NCBI GenBank assembly: GCA_945859605.1 | Contig: OX243817.1 | Coordinates: 16,813,052-16,877,051 of the forward strand | Length of the DNA: 64,000 nt | Origin: Lumbricus rubellus | Lineage: Eukaryota > Annelida > Clitellata > Crassiclitellata > Lumbricidae | Direction of reading: 5' to 3' | Part shown: positions 1-13,282 of the stretch, in pieces | Layout of the letters: every line of letters begins with the position of its first letter | How positions within the stretch are numbered: position 1 is the first letter of the stretch | Position numbers and translations under genes: made by a program | Notes under the pieces: model-generated | Seen by the model: the letters and a program-made list of their open reading frames with translations, nothing else | Told to the model about the DNA's origin: nothing | The model's database searches: none

Positions 1-345
1 CTCTACTCTCTTCTATGCTCTACTCTCTTCTATGCTGTATACTCTCTTCTATGCTGTATACTCTCTTCTATGCTCTACTCTCTTATTATATGCTCTACTC
101 TCTTATTATATGCTCTACTCTCTTATTATATGCTCTACTCTCTTATTATATGCTCTACTCTCTTATTATATGCTCTACTCTCTTATTATATGCTCTACTC
201 TCAAATTATATGCTCTACTCTCTCTTTTCTATGCTCTACTTTCCTCTGTGCTCTACTCTGTTCTATCCTCTATAAAAGTCTGTATACTCCATTCTTTTCT
301 ACTCTACTCTATTCTACTCCGTTCCTTTCAAGCTCCACCCTTTTC
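1..345. repeat. CT-rich tandem repeat with a 20-bp core
   Basis: The window opens in a CT-rich minisatellite. Between about 70 and 215 the unit is 20 bp (tgctctactctcttattata), repeated about seven times. The flanking copies are degenerate (ctctactctcttctatg). Frames are open on the + strand only because the unit has few stops, and nothing supports translation. Confidence 0.9.
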
Positions 346-1655
346 TACTCCAACATCTTCCAATCCAACATCTTTGACTCTGTCCACTTTTCCTCTTCTG
401 CGCCATATTATCTATTGTCCGATAGCTGGGTTATCACGCTGCGATGCAACACATTCTTTCTAATAATTGCCATGAGCAAATTTTGTAAATGTTTAGCAAA
501 TAACACGAATGTACGTTGAATCAAGTTGAACACATTCGACCTAGTCCGAGGCAATATCATTCGTTTTGCATAGAACTATGTAGATCACACAATTTATGAT
601 CAGACCCAGTGGCATATAAAAATAATATATGCACATGTATTGTACATACCGTAAAAATGGGAATATCAACATCTAGGCTATACTTCTACGGCCCAAATAA
701 TATATAGGCTACGTGCAGTCATACATGCATGTTCATATATATATAATAATATAGAAAATATATATTATATTATATATATAATATTATATATATGTATAAT
801 ATATCTTAGCCAGCAGAGAAGCCGCAAAAGTGCTCTTAGGCATCTGCTGTAAACTTCCGCGTTTAAATACAATGGCTTCGTTGACAAGATGCTGCTGCAG
901 ATGCATGCACTCTCGTCTCCTTCCTCTTCTTCTTTTTATTAGAAAACGTTCCTTGAGGACTACTTGAGGACTACTTGAGGACTACTTGAGTACTGGTCCT
1001 TTGTTTGATTCACTCTCATTTTCATCAGTTTCAGCTGTAGCCATACTTTCTTTGCCTCTGTCTCTCTTTCTCTTCTTCTCTGCATATCTCACTCGTTTCA
1101 TCACTTTGTCTCTGTTTCTAATAACTTTTACCAGAACAGTATCTTCCTCTCCTTTACTCTACTCTGTTCTACTCTGCACCACTCTACTCACCTCTGCTGC
1201 TCTGCTCACCTCTACTCGTTCCTACTCTACGCATATCTGTTTTACTTTCCTCATGAACTGCTCACAGTGTTCTGCTCAATTCGCTTCATCTCAACTCCAA
1301 TTCTTTTGACTGATTTCCACTCTGAGTTAAACTCTCTCAGACTGCTCTAAACTATTCAGCTCATCTCTACTTGAATCTGTATTCTTTTATACCATGCAGC
1401 CTCTGCTTTATTGTATTTTCACCTAATCTCTGTCATTCTATGGATTCGCTTCTACTCTGCTCTCCTCTACTCGGATGTAGGACATTCTTTGATTTTCCTT
1501 CATAAATATAGCTTACTATGAAAGACGAAAACCCCACTGACAAAAACACCGGACAAAAGTTTCCCCTCCATTTAGCCTACAGTGTAGTACATATTCCTCA
1601 GGACATTAGCCATCCATGCACTCAGCTATTTTCTACCAATAATAATAACAGTAGT
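346..1655. other. Non-coding stretch, no gene seen
   Basis: No convincing coding region. It holds an AT-rich self-complementary patch of ATATAT runs at about 722-800, an 11-bp direct repeat (cttgaggacta, three and a half copies) at about 952-990, and a CT-rich low-complexity tract at about 1030-1470 whose open frame looks like composition rather than a gene. Confidence 0.6.
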
Positions 1656-2132
1656 CCTTACCTTAGACCTTAGTCCTTCCACGCATTTGTAGTGCATCGG
1701 GCGACACAGGTCCTCCACGTCACTCTGTCCTCTGCAGCTGTCCTGGCCGCCTCCCACGTCATTCCGCCGTCTTCCAGGTCTTGTATCACCATATCCCGCC
1801 AGGTCTTTCTTGGTCGACCTCGTCTTCTTCTCCATCCAGTCGGAGTCCAGTGCATTGCCTGCTTCACAATTCTTTCCTCATTTGATCTGTGTAGATGTCC
1901 CAACCACCGCAGACGCAATTTCTTCATCATCTCCTCCAATTTCTCCATAGATGTTCTTTTCCTTACGTCTTCATTTCTGATTTTATCCTTCCAAGTATCC
2001 TCCTCTGCCATCTATGATGAGCTGCCTCTAGCCTCTTCATGTTTGCTTTGGTCACCGACCATGTCTCCGCTCCATACAGCAACACTGTCAGCACCAATGC
2101 TCTATATAATCTTGTCTTTGTTGTTATACTGA
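1656..2132 (-). mobile_element. 5'-truncated LINE fragment (reverse transcriptase C-terminus)
   Basis: This is the 3' end of a non-LTR retrotransposon of the same family as the longer copy at 55162-57068. It encodes the last ~145 residues after the RT domain, including the arginine-rich GWRRRRGRPRKTW stretch, and ends at the same stop codon (1670-1672). Relative to the longer copy it lacks 10 bp around 1993-1995, which shifts the frame, so it is a dead copy. Homology stops abruptly at about 2132 against a trinucleotide microsatellite. On the 3' side it abuts AATAATAATAACAGT. Confidence 0.85.
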
Positions 2133-2136
2133 GTAG

Positions 2137-2470
<334 letters not shown>

Positions 2471-3062
2471 TTCTATGGCGCCGTAACATAGCAAGGGTGC
2501 CTCACATACAACTATTCTACCACCTTATTATATTGTATAAGCTTATTATATGAGCCGCGGGTTTACATTTACCAAGCATCATGCATCCATCTGTATATAT
2601 TATTGTTCTAGAAGGTTCAATCTACGACGCACTCGTTAACCCATTGACGACTGTACGTTGTTGCCTATTATCGCTCAAAACGAATCGGTTGTTTCAACAG
2701 CCAACATCTGTGTTTCTACAGCTGCTCTAAACTCGATCGCAGTTGTTTAGGATTGCCATCGGGCAATACCTTTGTGTATTTTCTGTGATCAGACAACATG
2801 CAAGTGTTTGATTGAGTTGCTAACGAATCGATCAAGCGCTAAAGTGATGATGATGATGACGACGACGACGTAGCAAAGAGGACCTCTTACCTTCGGAAGA
2901 GCCATGACGAAAGCGCTTTGGTTGAGCGCACCTCCTCAATAGTCTGTGTCTTAATTTCATGTTAGGCCGCCAGCCGACGAATTACTGATATAGCCATGCA
3001 GCAGAGATCCTCGCACAGTGCTTTGCAGACGTAAGAATGGAGGGATGATGAAAGGGAAAGCA
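2471..3062. other. Non-coding stretch, no gene seen
   Basis: Unique-looking DNA with a short GAT/GAC run at about 2847-2871. No ORF with protein-like composition, no splice-flanked exon and no transposon end recognised. Confidence 0.5.
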
Positions 3063-3541
3063 CGAGGGAATCAGCGAGGGAACGAGAGAGGGATAGGGAG
3101 AGAGAGAGGGAGAGGGAGAGGGATAGGGAGAGGGAGAGGGAGAGGGAGAGGGAGAGGGAGAGGGAGAGGGAGAGGGAGAGGGAGAGGGAGAGGGAGAGGG
3201 AGAGGGAGAGGGAGAGGGAGAGGGAGAGGGAGAGGGAGAGGGAGAGGGAGAGGGAGAGGGAGAGGGAGAGAGAGGGAGAGGGAGAGGGAGAGGGAGAGGG
3301 AGAGGGAGAGGGAGAGGGAGAGGGAGAGGGAGAGGGAGAGGGAGAGGGAGAGGGAGAGGGAGAGGGAGAGGGAGAGGGAGAGGGAGAGGGAGAGGGAGAG
3401 GGAGAGGGAGACGGAGAGGGAGAGGGAGACGGAGAGGGAGACGGAGAGGGAGAGGGAGAGGGAGAGGGAGAGGGAGAGAGGGAGAGGGAGAGGGAGAGGG
3501 AGAGGGAGAGGGAGAGGGAGAGGGAGAGGGAGAGGGAGGGA
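3063..3541. repeat. (GGGAGA)n hexanucleotide satellite
   Basis: Nearly perfect purine-strand hexamer array of about 480 bp, with a few GACGGA variants near 3411-3445. It gives long Arg-Gly, Arg-Glu and Pro-Leu/Pro-Ser frames that are artefacts. The strict purine/pyrimidine strand split could favour triplex formation; that is inference. Confidence 0.95.
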
Positions 3542-3675
3542 GAGAATGAGCCATAGGCGGCGGCGGAGGCTGAAAGAATAAAAACTGGGCGCGGTTATAT
3601 ACGTCAGACGGGAGTTCAGAGAGAGACAGGCCTCAGCCAACACCAATAGACATCGAATGTACGCAGCATATAGGA

Positions 3676-4112
3676 GGCAATTTACTCTCTCTATGCGTCT
3701 CTGTCTCTGTCTCTCTATGTCCCTCTCTGTCTTTTTTCTTCTTTCTCTCTGTCTCTGTCTCTGCCTATCTGTCTGTCTGTCTCTCTTGCTCTCTCTCTCT
3801 CTCTTTCTCTCTTTCTTTCTTTCTCTCTCTCTCCCTCGCAGGATAGCCGTTCTCTGCTTCTTTTCAATCGTATAAAACTTCATTGCTCCATTCTTCTACT
3901 CCTCTGTCTCCGTATCCGTCTGTCAGTCTGTCTGTTTACATGTCTGCTTCCGTCTCTATGTGTGTCTGTGTGTCTGTCTCTATGTGTGTCTGTCTCTATG
4001 TGTGTGTGTCTGTGTGTCTGTGTGTCTGTCTCTATGTGTGTTTGTCTTTCTCTGTGTGTGTCTGTGTGTCTCTCTATATGTGTGTCTGTCTCTATGTGTG
4101 TCTGTCTGTATG
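3676..4112. repeat. TCTG/TCTC pyrimidine-rich microsatellites
   Basis: Two adjoining low-complexity tracts: TCTCTGTC-type repeats at 3676-3835 and TCTGTCTCTATGTGTG-type repeats at about 3910-4112. The open frames are composition artefacts (Leu/Ser/Cys/Val only). Confidence 0.9.
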
Positions 4113-4898
4113 CATAGTGAGCAGTAGGCCACCGTGGCATGTCTGCAACCGACATCATACTTCTACTTTTCTTTGTCTTTATCTTACTCCGCCTGTCTAC
4201 CTGTGCCTCTACCGTCTATTTACTTACCTGTTTTTCTGGCCACGTGCAATTCTTTTTCACCTGTTCAGGCTTCTTATCTGTCGTTTTCCATATATCCCTA
4301 CTGTAACTGCCGCCAACTACACCAACTGCATGTGTAGGCTACCCATGGCTAATATACTGCACACTGCCTGACTGCTTATCCAACTGGTTTCGTATACATG
4401 TAGCCTATCTGCTGTTGCCTAACTGCTTTTCTATGTCCATGTGCTTCAAAGGTAACGACCTGATTCTATGTGCTTTCCTCTGCTGCAGTCCATAAGTTAT
4501 GTCTCTTTTCATTTGATCATACGCTGCAGTTCAAAATATTATTATGTTCCTACATCTATATCAGTCTGCATGAACAAAACTACTCTTTGATTCAGTCTAA
4601 TTATTATTGTCCATCCATCGCTGTCTGGTTAGTAGTCGTTGCTTTACTATATATACACACATATACAATACATATAATATGTTATATAATTACATATAAA
4701 ATCTATGCAATTATGAGTGTGTGTGTGTGTGTGTGTTGGTGCGGGTGCGATCATCCATGAATCAACCAGTCAATAGGCATCTGTATGTATGGAGAAATAT
4801 TCAGAAACATTGCGAAGCACCATCATCATCATCGCTATCTCTGGGTTAACAACCCGTAGGTGTCCGACGCCACTCTCTGTCTGAGTCTGTCTCGCATC
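4113..4898. other. Non-coding stretch, no gene seen
   Basis: No supported gene. It contains a short (GT)n run at 4714-4736. From about 4822 (catcatcatcatcgctatct) a moderately GC-rich sequence begins; it continues after the MITE at 4899-5315 and looks like an older dispersed repeat running to about 5760. Confidence 0.45.
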
Positions 4899-5315
4899 CA
4901 AGGCCGGATTAAAGCATGTTCAACATGTTCGGCCGAACAGGGGCCCCCACACTTTAGGGGGCCTCCACAAATGTGTAAAAAAAAATTTTTCCCAAATTTT
5001 TGCCATATATGACTATTTTCAGAAAAATTTCGCGAATGACTAAAAAAAAAAGGTCATCAACTTTTTTGGCGGATGAAATGGTATGATTTTCCCAAAAATT
5101 CCGGCGGATGACAAAACAAAAAAAAAGGTCATCAACTTTTTTGGCGGATGAAATGGTATGATTTTCCCAAAAATTTCGGCGGATGACAAAAAAAGAGGAA
5201 AAAAAAGGTCAACTTTTTTGGCGGATAATTTTTAAAATTTTCCGCAAAAAAATCCCGAACAGGGCCCCCACAAAAATTCCCGAACAGGGCCCCGACATTG
5301 CTTAATCCGGCCCTG
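4899..5315. mobile_element. hAT-type MITE (417 bp, 8-bp TSD)
   Basis: The terminal inverted repeats are CAAGGCCGGATTAAAGCA on the left and, read inward from the right, CAGGGCCGGATTAAGCA. They are flanked by a perfect 8-bp direct repeat, ctcgcatc, at 4891-4898 and 5316-5323. An 8-bp TSD with CAG..CTG-like ends is the hAT hallmark. The interior has no coding capacity and carries two to three ~75-bp tandem copies containing ggcggatgaaatggtatg. The flanking sequence reads continuously when the element and one TSD are removed, so it inserted into an older repeat. Confidence 0.88.
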
Positions 5316-5883
5316 CTCGCATCATGCTTCCCAGCTTCAACCGGTCCGGTCAGCAGGTCCGCTCCATACTATTAACATCTTGGAGCCGCTAGACCACCTT
5401 GTCCGATTGAAGAGAATATTGGGAGAGAGGTACTAAGGACAACCTGGGTCAATGCCCGTATGTGGCCCACGTATGCTCTCTCCTTCGACTCTCTACCGGT
5501 CTGTCCTGACCGGCCTGTGCATGTCTGCTCCACAACATGACACCTTGAAGCATCTGAGTCGCTAGGTCACTTGTGTCGTGGTTTTTTGCGGATTTCTATG
5601 GTCTTGGTCTTTTTCTGCCAGTGTATCGCCACCCATCTGGCAAACCTTCCTCCTTTGTCCGGGTTTAGGACCGGCACAGGGACGTTGTTGGATCCCTGTG
5701 GCGGAGGATGGATGCAGTTTAACGTCGTGCCCAGAACAAACAGAAGCACCAGCCAAGTCAAATTGGCCTATATAATATTATAATATATATTGGCCCTAAT
5801 ATATAAAAAATAAAATAAAATAAAAATTTATATAATATTATATATATTATAATTATATTATAGTTATATTATATATAATATTA
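5316..5883. other. Remainder of the interrupted dispersed repeat, then AT-rich DNA
   Basis: 5324-5760 continues the GC-richer sequence seen before the MITE. Short overlapping ORFs here are weak and have no recognisable product. 5762-5885 is AT-rich with ATATAT palindromes. Confidence 0.4.
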
Positions 5884-5885
5884 TA

Positions 5886-5947
5886 CAGGGTGGGCCAGCA
5901 TAAATGCACCGACTTTTAATGCGTATAGGCCTAACTCAGCAATATTT
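5886..5947 (+). mobile_element. Possible solo mariner-type terminus
   Basis: TA followed by CAGGGTGGGCCAGCATAAA resembles the CAGGGTGG start of the Tc1/mariner-type element at 45502. No matching opposite end is seen in the next few kb, so this is at most a one-ended relic, itself interrupted by the hAT-type element at 5956. Confidence 0.35.
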
Positions 5948-5955
5948 GTAATAAT

Positions 5956-6843
5956 TAGGGCTGTCGTTCGATTAAAAATTTTAATCGAAATTAATCGCAC
6001 GATTAATTTTTTTTAATCGCAATTAACGGCAAATTAATCGCAATGCATTTCCGTCAAATTAAATTAACCCTAATATTTTCTAAGGTTTCTGAAGCATATA
6101 GTTTTAATGACTGAATGCATTAATTCTTTCTATTGCAAACATATTTAATAACCTTTGGCTCAGGCCTATTGAATTTCTGCATTTAGTTTATTGGACAATT
6201 TTGTATGACAGACAGAATTGAAACACTAAGCCTTTTGAAATCAGTCAACTGCTCAAAATCCGTTAATTTTTTCAGTTGAGCCACCTTTAATTAAAATTAT
6301 ATCTAGGCTAAATGTGAAAACTAGACAACCGTTTTCTGACTATCAAAATTAATTATAGGTCTACTATTGAACCATAATATTTAGTCACAATTTTTCACAA
6401 GTGGTTGCGGTTCTTACCAAACCTCGTCTCAGTATAGTATAGTCCTTCTGTAAACATTTATCATTTGAAACCTGGAAGCATTGTTCTTGCCATCTCATGA
6501 AGTTCAAAGAAACGTAGTTTGACGGGGGGAGGAAACAACCTTAGTGTTCGACATCGTTAGCGTTTAACGCATGTTTTGGTTCGCATGCAGGCGATAGGCC
6601 TAATTGAGCAAAGACTTGCTACGATATACTATAGGCTACTCAAATTCTTTGTTGGAATATTTGCCAAAGAATGTATCACGAGCTTAAAAGTATGAGTCTT
6701 CAGTTTAAAACGAGTTTTTCTGCCTCTGATTCCATTTTGATCAGATATTATTAACGCGTGCGATTAATGCGTTAAAATTTTTAATCGCTAATTTTTTTAA
6801 CGCGTTAATCGCACGCGTTAACGCGATTAAATCAACAGCCCTA
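5956..6843. mobile_element. hAT-type non-autonomous element (888 bp, 8-bp TSD)
   Basis: It begins TAGGGCTGTCGTTCGATTAA and ends with the inverse (..TCAACAGCCCTA). It is flanked by a perfect 8-bp TSD, gtaataat, at 5948-5955 and 6844-6851. The subterminal regions are rich in TTAATCGC / GCGATTAA motifs in both orientations, often including GCGTTAA, as in many hAT MITEs. No transposase frame is visible. It sits inside the possible mariner relic. Confidence 0.88.
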
Positions 6844-6851
6844 GTAATAAT

Positions 6852-7590
6852 CTATTTATACTTCATGTGTCAAATTAAAGATATTTCACTCCAGTATCAG
6901 CTTCCCTTTTTCAAGATCTTGCCTAAAGAAATTATCCGTGGCCAGCGTGTTTTGCCCCTCCTGCAGAAACATAATATGCAGGCGCTCATGACGTCATCAT
7001 CATCGACGTCATCATACGACCAATCAGAGTCGTTGGCTATAATTATTCTTACCGTGTAGACCCCCGCCGTCGTCGTCGTCGTCTTCTGTTCGCTTGGGTG
7101 GCTGTTGACAACGCTTGCAGTTGGTGATCGACTCCATGACGTCATCTGAACGACGGATCTCATCTTCTCATCTCTCGTCGCTGCTGGAAAAATAATCAGT
7201 AACCGATTACTACATATATAAGTAGTCGAGTAGTTTAGGTTTAGCCTTTAGGTTTAGCCGTCTCAAGACAAAGAGAGCAAGTGAGACAATAGAAACAATC
7301 AAGATGCGTGATTCTAGAGCCAGTCCTCAGTGACGTCCACAGGAATGGGTGTGCTGTAATAGATGGCGGTTGTCCCGGAAAGAAACTCTACAGCAGATGA
7401 CTTGCATGGTGATTGGTGAAGCCTCCGAGGAAGGAAGACGTGTCGGGGACTCTGGATGTAACACCAAAGACTCAGATGAGGACAGAAGAAGTAAATTAGC
7501 AGAAGACAAACCACAAGTAGTGCGAGCGTTTAATGTCACAAGAGGGCGCTTTCAAGTAAATTCATGGCGTTCTCGTATTTCTAGTGGAGT
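6852..7590. other. Non-coding stretch, no gene seen
   Basis: Short ORFs of 60-90 codons on both strands have no recognisable product and no good splice context. A TCG/GTC-rich simple patch lies at 7061-7085. Confidence 0.45.
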
Positions 7591-7698
7591 AGAGACAGAC
7601 GTAGACAGACGTAGACAGATGCAGACAGACGTGGACAGACGTAGACAGATGCAGACAGACGTGGAGAGACGTAGACAGATGCAGAAATACGTAGACAG
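7591..7698. repeat. GTAGACAGAC minisatellite
   Basis: A tandem array with the approximate 12-bp unit gtagacagatgc / gtggacagacgt, grouped into a roughly 36-bp higher-order unit. The + strand frame through it is repeat-driven. Confidence 0.8.
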
Positions 7699-8417
7699 CG
7701 GTGAAGTGGACGAACGTTTCTCGTGAGATTTAGCGAATTATTGACGAAAAGATATTTCTGCAGATGTTTTAGGAGAAGGTTCATTGCTCAGCCCCTCTCA
7801 AAACTTCTCTGCCCTGTAGCTTCAATTTTTCAAACCAGCATTTGTTCTACGGTTAGACTGCTTCCGGATGCATATTCAAGGTTTTAGTGATTCGTTTAAG
7901 TCATCTCCGTGACACCGTGGCAGCTTGCTTCAGCAATGATCCACAGCAAAAGATATTTTAATATTGAAGGAAGATACGGTCAATGGAAGTTGGATTAGAA
8001 AAATCGCTGATTGAATAATTTCCAGCAGTCGTCATGAATATTTCAGAATTGAGTCCATTAAGAGAAAGCTTCAGTTGCAGTTCTGACTGATCAATTTTCA
8101 GATTTTTTGCAAATCTGAGTGATCATAGGCTAATCTAATGAATGAATGAATTAATTAATTAATTATGTGAAATAAAAGGTTGCCTCGTGAGAGACTGGAC
8201 TGTTGTTTACTACTGGTCGTGTACATGTGACTTAGGTACATGTATCTCTCTTCCATCCCAATTTCCGTATTGTGACTAACTCAGATGAGGATTGTCGTGT
8301 CATCAATGGAATCATGTGAGCTTATTTACCCACAGACCATTTCTTCCACGACGCCAGGCGTTCATGACCGGCCGGAGAATTGGTTAAACTCAGAGAATAA
8401 TAAAATATGAATCCGAA
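7699..8417. other. Non-coding stretch, no gene seen
   Basis: AT-rich, stop-dense in all frames. No repeat or transposon end recognised apart from a small ATTAATTAATTA run near 8150. Confidence 0.5.
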
Positions 8418-9160
8418 GTGAAATGTAATCTATCTGTTGATGAATCCCTGAGATCTGAAATGTATTCTATCTGTTGATGAATCCATGAGATCTGAAATGT
8501 AATCTATCTGTTGATGAATCCTTGAGATCTGAAATGTATTCTATCTGTTGATGAATCCATGAGATCTGAAATGTAATCTATCTGTTGATGAATCCATGAG
8601 ATCTTAAATGTAATCTATCTTTTGATGAATCCCTGAGATCTGAAATGTAATCTATCTTTTGATGAATCCCTGAGATCTGAAATGTAATCTATCTGTTGAT
8701 GAATCCATAAGATCTGATATGTAATCTATCTTTTGATGAATCCCTGAGATCTGAAATGTAATCTATCTTTTGATGAATCCATGAGATCTGAAATGTAATC
8801 TATCTGTTGATGAATCCATGACATCTGAAATGTAATCTATCTGTTGATGAATCCCTGAGATCTGAAATGTAATCTATCTTTTGATGAATCCCTGAGATCT
8901 GAAATGTAATCTATCTTTTGATGAATCCCTGAGATCTGAAATGTAATCTATCTGTTGATGAATCCATGAGATCTGAAATGTAATCTATCTTTTGACGAAT
9001 CCCTGAGATCTGAAATGTAATCTATCTGTTGATGAATCCATGAGATCTGAAATGTAATCTATCTTTTGATGAATCCCTGAGATCTGAAATGTAATCTATC
9101 TGTTGATGAATCCATGAGATCTGAAATGTAATCTATCTTTTGACGAATCCCTGAGATCTG
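8418..9160. repeat. 37-bp minisatellite, about 20 copies
   Basis: Tandem array with unit gagatctgaaatgtaatcta followed by tctgttgatgaatccat (37 bp). Copies vary mainly at tctGttg/tctTttg and ccAtgag/ccCtgag, giving an alternating higher-order pattern. Each unit contains an AGATCT palindrome. Copies are contiguous with no unique spacers, so this is not a CRISPR array. Confidence 0.93.
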
Positions 9161-9911
9161 GCGTCGGTAGATGATCGAAGAGACTGATCGAGATGGGTTC
9201 ATGGTGTAGGCTACTCACACCCCCCGCTCCCCCATTCGTACTAAGAGGTTGGTTTTAAGAGGTTGGTGTACTCACCCGATCTCATCCCCGCTCCCCCATT
9301 CGTATTAAGATTACTGTAGCGACGATTCGAATCCATCTTTTCTCAAGACGCCTCCGAATAATTCTACTTAAACCGCCACATGATCATCATTGCATTCGTA
9401 ATCAAGTGTTGGACCGCAAGCAAAGAAACTTGTAATTCGTCTCAATTGAGTTGCTGGAAGAGTGAAACAGACAGACAGGGAGACTTCACTGAGACACAGA
9501 GAGGCGCAGAGAGAGACAGAGAGAGACAGAGAGAGGCAGACAGAGAGAGACAGACACAATGGGTGACAGTTGGACGATGCATGGATGGTGAAAGATGTTG
9601 AGTAGAAATGACGACCGACCGTCGGTTGGTGCGAAACATTCCGGTCATTTGGCGGCGAATATAAATCAAGAGCATCGCGTCGTCTGGTTTGTGCGATGAA
9701 TGGACATCATGGTGGATGGATGGATGGCGCCATGTTGCATGACGGACCATATCGTTGACCACGTGACGTCTCACCTCGACAGCGGTGACGGCGGCGCAAG
9801 GGGACCAACGACATACCAGAGGCCACGCTGCCCACCTCTGCCCTCCTCCGCCGTCGACAGAGGGGCAACAGCTGGTGTCCATATCGGACATACATGTGAG
9901 GCTGCAGATGA
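9161..9911. other. Non-coding stretch with a GACAGA tract
   Basis: No supported gene. A GACAGAGA-type simple repeat lies at about 9460-9560, and a near-duplicate phrase (ccccgctcccccattcgta) occurs at 9221 and 9287. Overlapping open frames on both strands across 9700-9895 have no recognisable product. Confidence 0.45.
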
Positions 9912-10805
<894 letters not shown>

Positions 10806-11157
10806 AGACCATGACGATGATGATGATGATGATGATGATGATAATAATGTTGATGAAAGATGTAGATAAGCATCTGGTGATACACATGAGATGATGATCT
10901 TACTTGTTGACTGGTTCATGGATTTCGTCATCACTGCAGGATGGATATCTGATGGTTGCCATGGAGACGAAGAAGGTCGTCGAGTGAGGAGGAGGAGGGA
11001 ATCGAGTCGATCAGCAGACAGACGACGAAGCGAACAATCACCATCACCATCTTCACCTGCTGCAGCAGCCAATCCCATCCTCCTCATCCTCATCCTGCTG
11101 ATGTTGCTGTTGCTCACTAGCAGCGATGCATCAATACCATCGCTATCAATCAACAAA

Positions 11158-11166
11158 TCATCGTCG

Positions 11167-11197
<31 letters not shown>

Positions 11198-11362
11198 TGT
11201 CGTCATCGTCATCGTCACCGTCATTGTCATCGTCATCGTCATTGTCATCGTCGTCATCGTCATTGTCATCGTCACCGTCATTGCCATCGTCGTCATCGTC
11301 ATCGTCACCGTCGCCGTCATTGCCATCGTCGTCATCGCCATCGTCATCGTCACCGTCATCGT
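11158..11362. repeat. (GTCATC)n-type trinucleotide/hexanucleotide array
   Basis: An array of GTC/ATC triplets with scattered ACC and ATT variants. A smaller (GAT)n run lies at 10816-10845. Long Ser-, Asp- and His-Arg frames on both strands are artefacts of the triplets. Confidence 0.92.
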
Positions 11363-11874
11363 GGACCAATATGTTTGTACTTTGTACATGTTTAAGAACT
11401 GCAGCAGCACCAACCAGACTGATTGTCCATTGTCGAGTTTTCTCTGTGACATCTGAGTTGTCGTATCATGAAACATGAAGCAACTTCCAACCAGAGAATT
11501 CTGTAAGAAATATAACAGCAGATTAATGCAAGACAACTATGTGATTATTTTCTACAGAGCAGATTAGATTTGGGGTTTTTTTTTATCTCAGCGTGCATGC
11601 TTTGTCGCCTCTGCCTCTCTTGTCTACAATACTTCTGTTTCTGTAGAGTAGTTTTTCAACTATAGTTGTCGAGTTTTCTTTGCTGTTGTGCTTTCCATCA
11701 TTTTCGATGCCTCTTCTTCGTTTTTCTCTCTTCAATAGTTTCATCTCATCTTCGATATATGAGAGACGACGCAGGTAAAAGCAGAAGTTTTTCATGAAGC
11801 ATTTTTTTTATTCAATTCAAAACTGTGCTTGCTGCCGTACTACGGCAGAGACGGGAGTCGGGAGTGCTTCTGTT

Positions 11875-12110
11875 TGCTTGTTTGTTTGTATGTGCACTTG
11901 TTATAGCACTTCGTCAAGCTCTCTCAGAGGCGCTCCCGACTGCTCCCGACTGCAGCGCGGACACTGCATCGGAGTTTCACGCCGAAGCGCTGAGCAATTG
12001 CAAGTGAAGGACTTGGCTAAGGTCCCTAGACGGAGACTTGAGGTGTATTCGATTCGAACCTGCAACCCTCCGGCTGTAAGGCAACGAACATTCCCACTGC
12101 ACCACGACGT
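11875..12110 (-). repeat. tRNA-derived SINE, copy 1
   Basis: Read on the minus strand it starts with a tRNA-like head: a box A-like TGGTGCAGTGG just inside 12110 and a box B-like GGTTCGAATC at about 12051-12060. The body is shared with four other copies in the window (about 18885, 20443, 21580, 24732): ..CAATTGCTC..GCTTCGGCGTGAAACTCCGA..GTCGGGAGCGCCTCTGAG. This is a Pol III-type SINE, not a functional tRNA gene. Confidence 0.75.
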
Positions 12111-12598
12111 CTGTAGAGGCGCGATAGAAGTCATTGAAGGAATGCATGAATTAATATCATGCTCTATCTTACCTTTTGTAATTTGCCTGCTGCATGATCC
12201 GATGACTTTCTTGCAGATGGTAGAAGCCATTCAGCCAGTGAAACCTTCCGACCACCACGACGATGACGATGTGGAATTGTTGCACCACCTGCGGTGACGA
12301 ATTCATTTGTGGTACACACGCTGCTTCTTCGTCTTCTTCTCATTGATCCTTCATCGGTCACTGGCAAGAAGTTCCCCACTGCCACGTCTTCGTCCTCCTC
12401 TTCATCATCATCCTCGAAATCAGAATAGCGAATATCACTGCGAAATAGTCGGCGACCGCATCTTTCACTCCTCGAGAATTGACTGGACATTTCCACGGCA
12501 GGTCCCTATGTATTTCTTGGCTGATGTCCCGAAATAATAATTATATAGGCCTATGCGTCCAAATTAACGGATCAGTTCTCTGCAGGAAGTGAGTTGCA
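12111..12598. other. Non-coding stretch, no gene seen
   Basis: Overlapping ORFs of about 100 codons on both strands have low-complexity acidic or arginine-rich composition. None has a recognisable domain. Confidence 0.4.
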
Positions 12599-13282
12599 GG
12601 ACATCAGATGCGATGTAGTCAACTTCAGATGCGATGTATAGTCAACTTCAGATGCGATGTAGTCAACTTCAGATGCGATGTATAGTCAACTTCAGATGCG
12701 ATGTATAGTCAACTTCAGATGCGATGTAGTCAACTTCAGATGCGATGTTGTCAACTTCAGATGCGATGTTGTCAACTTCAGATGCGATGTTGTCAACTTC
12801 AGATGCGATGTTGTCAACTTCAGATGCGATGTAGTCAACTTCAGATGCGATGTTGTCAACTTCAGATGCGATGTTGTCAACTTCAGATGCGATGTAGTCA
12901 ACTTCAGATGCGATGTTGTCAACTTCAGATGCGATGTAGTCAACTTCAGATGCGATGTTGTCAACTTCAGATGCGATGTTGTCAACTTCAGATGCGATGT
13001 AGTCAACTTCAGATGCGATGTTGTCAACTTCAGATGCGATGTAGTCAACTTCAGATCCGATGTTGTCAACTTCAGATGCGATGTTGTCAACTTCAGATGC
13101 GATGTAGTCAACTTCAGATGCGATGTTGTCAACTTCAGATGCGATGTAGTCAACTTCAGATGCGATGTTGTCAACTTCAGATGCGATGTTGTCAACTTCA
13201 GATGCGATGTTGTCAACTTCAGATGCGATGTTGTCAACTTCAGATGCGATGTTGTCAACTTCAGATGCGATGTTGTCAACTT
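12599..13282. repeat. 21-bp minisatellite, about 32 copies, open in both strands
   Basis: Tandem array with unit gtcaacttcagatgcgatgt plus t/a. Because 21 is divisible by 3 and the unit has few stops, more than 200 codons are open in several frames on both strands. One minus frame gives the heptad VDNIASE. The only common variants are TGTTG versus TGTAG at the unit junction, a few TATAG insertions near the left edge, and one GATCCG. No initiator, splice site or non-repetitive coding sequence adjoins it. Confidence 0.93.

Noticed and set aside
3018..3883. Long overlapping ORFs with Arg-Gly, Pro-Leu and Arg-Glu runs
   Set aside because: They are translations of the GGGAGA hexamer array and neighbouring TCTG tracts; no non-repetitive coding sequence or splice context.
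8418..9160. CRISPR-like array of 37-bp repeats
   Set aside because: Units are directly contiguous without unique spacers, and the window is eukaryotic. It is a minisatellite.
12051..12110. tRNA gene
   Set aside because: Box A- and box B-like sequences are present, but they form the head of a SINE repeated in the window, and no proper cloverleaf is apparent.
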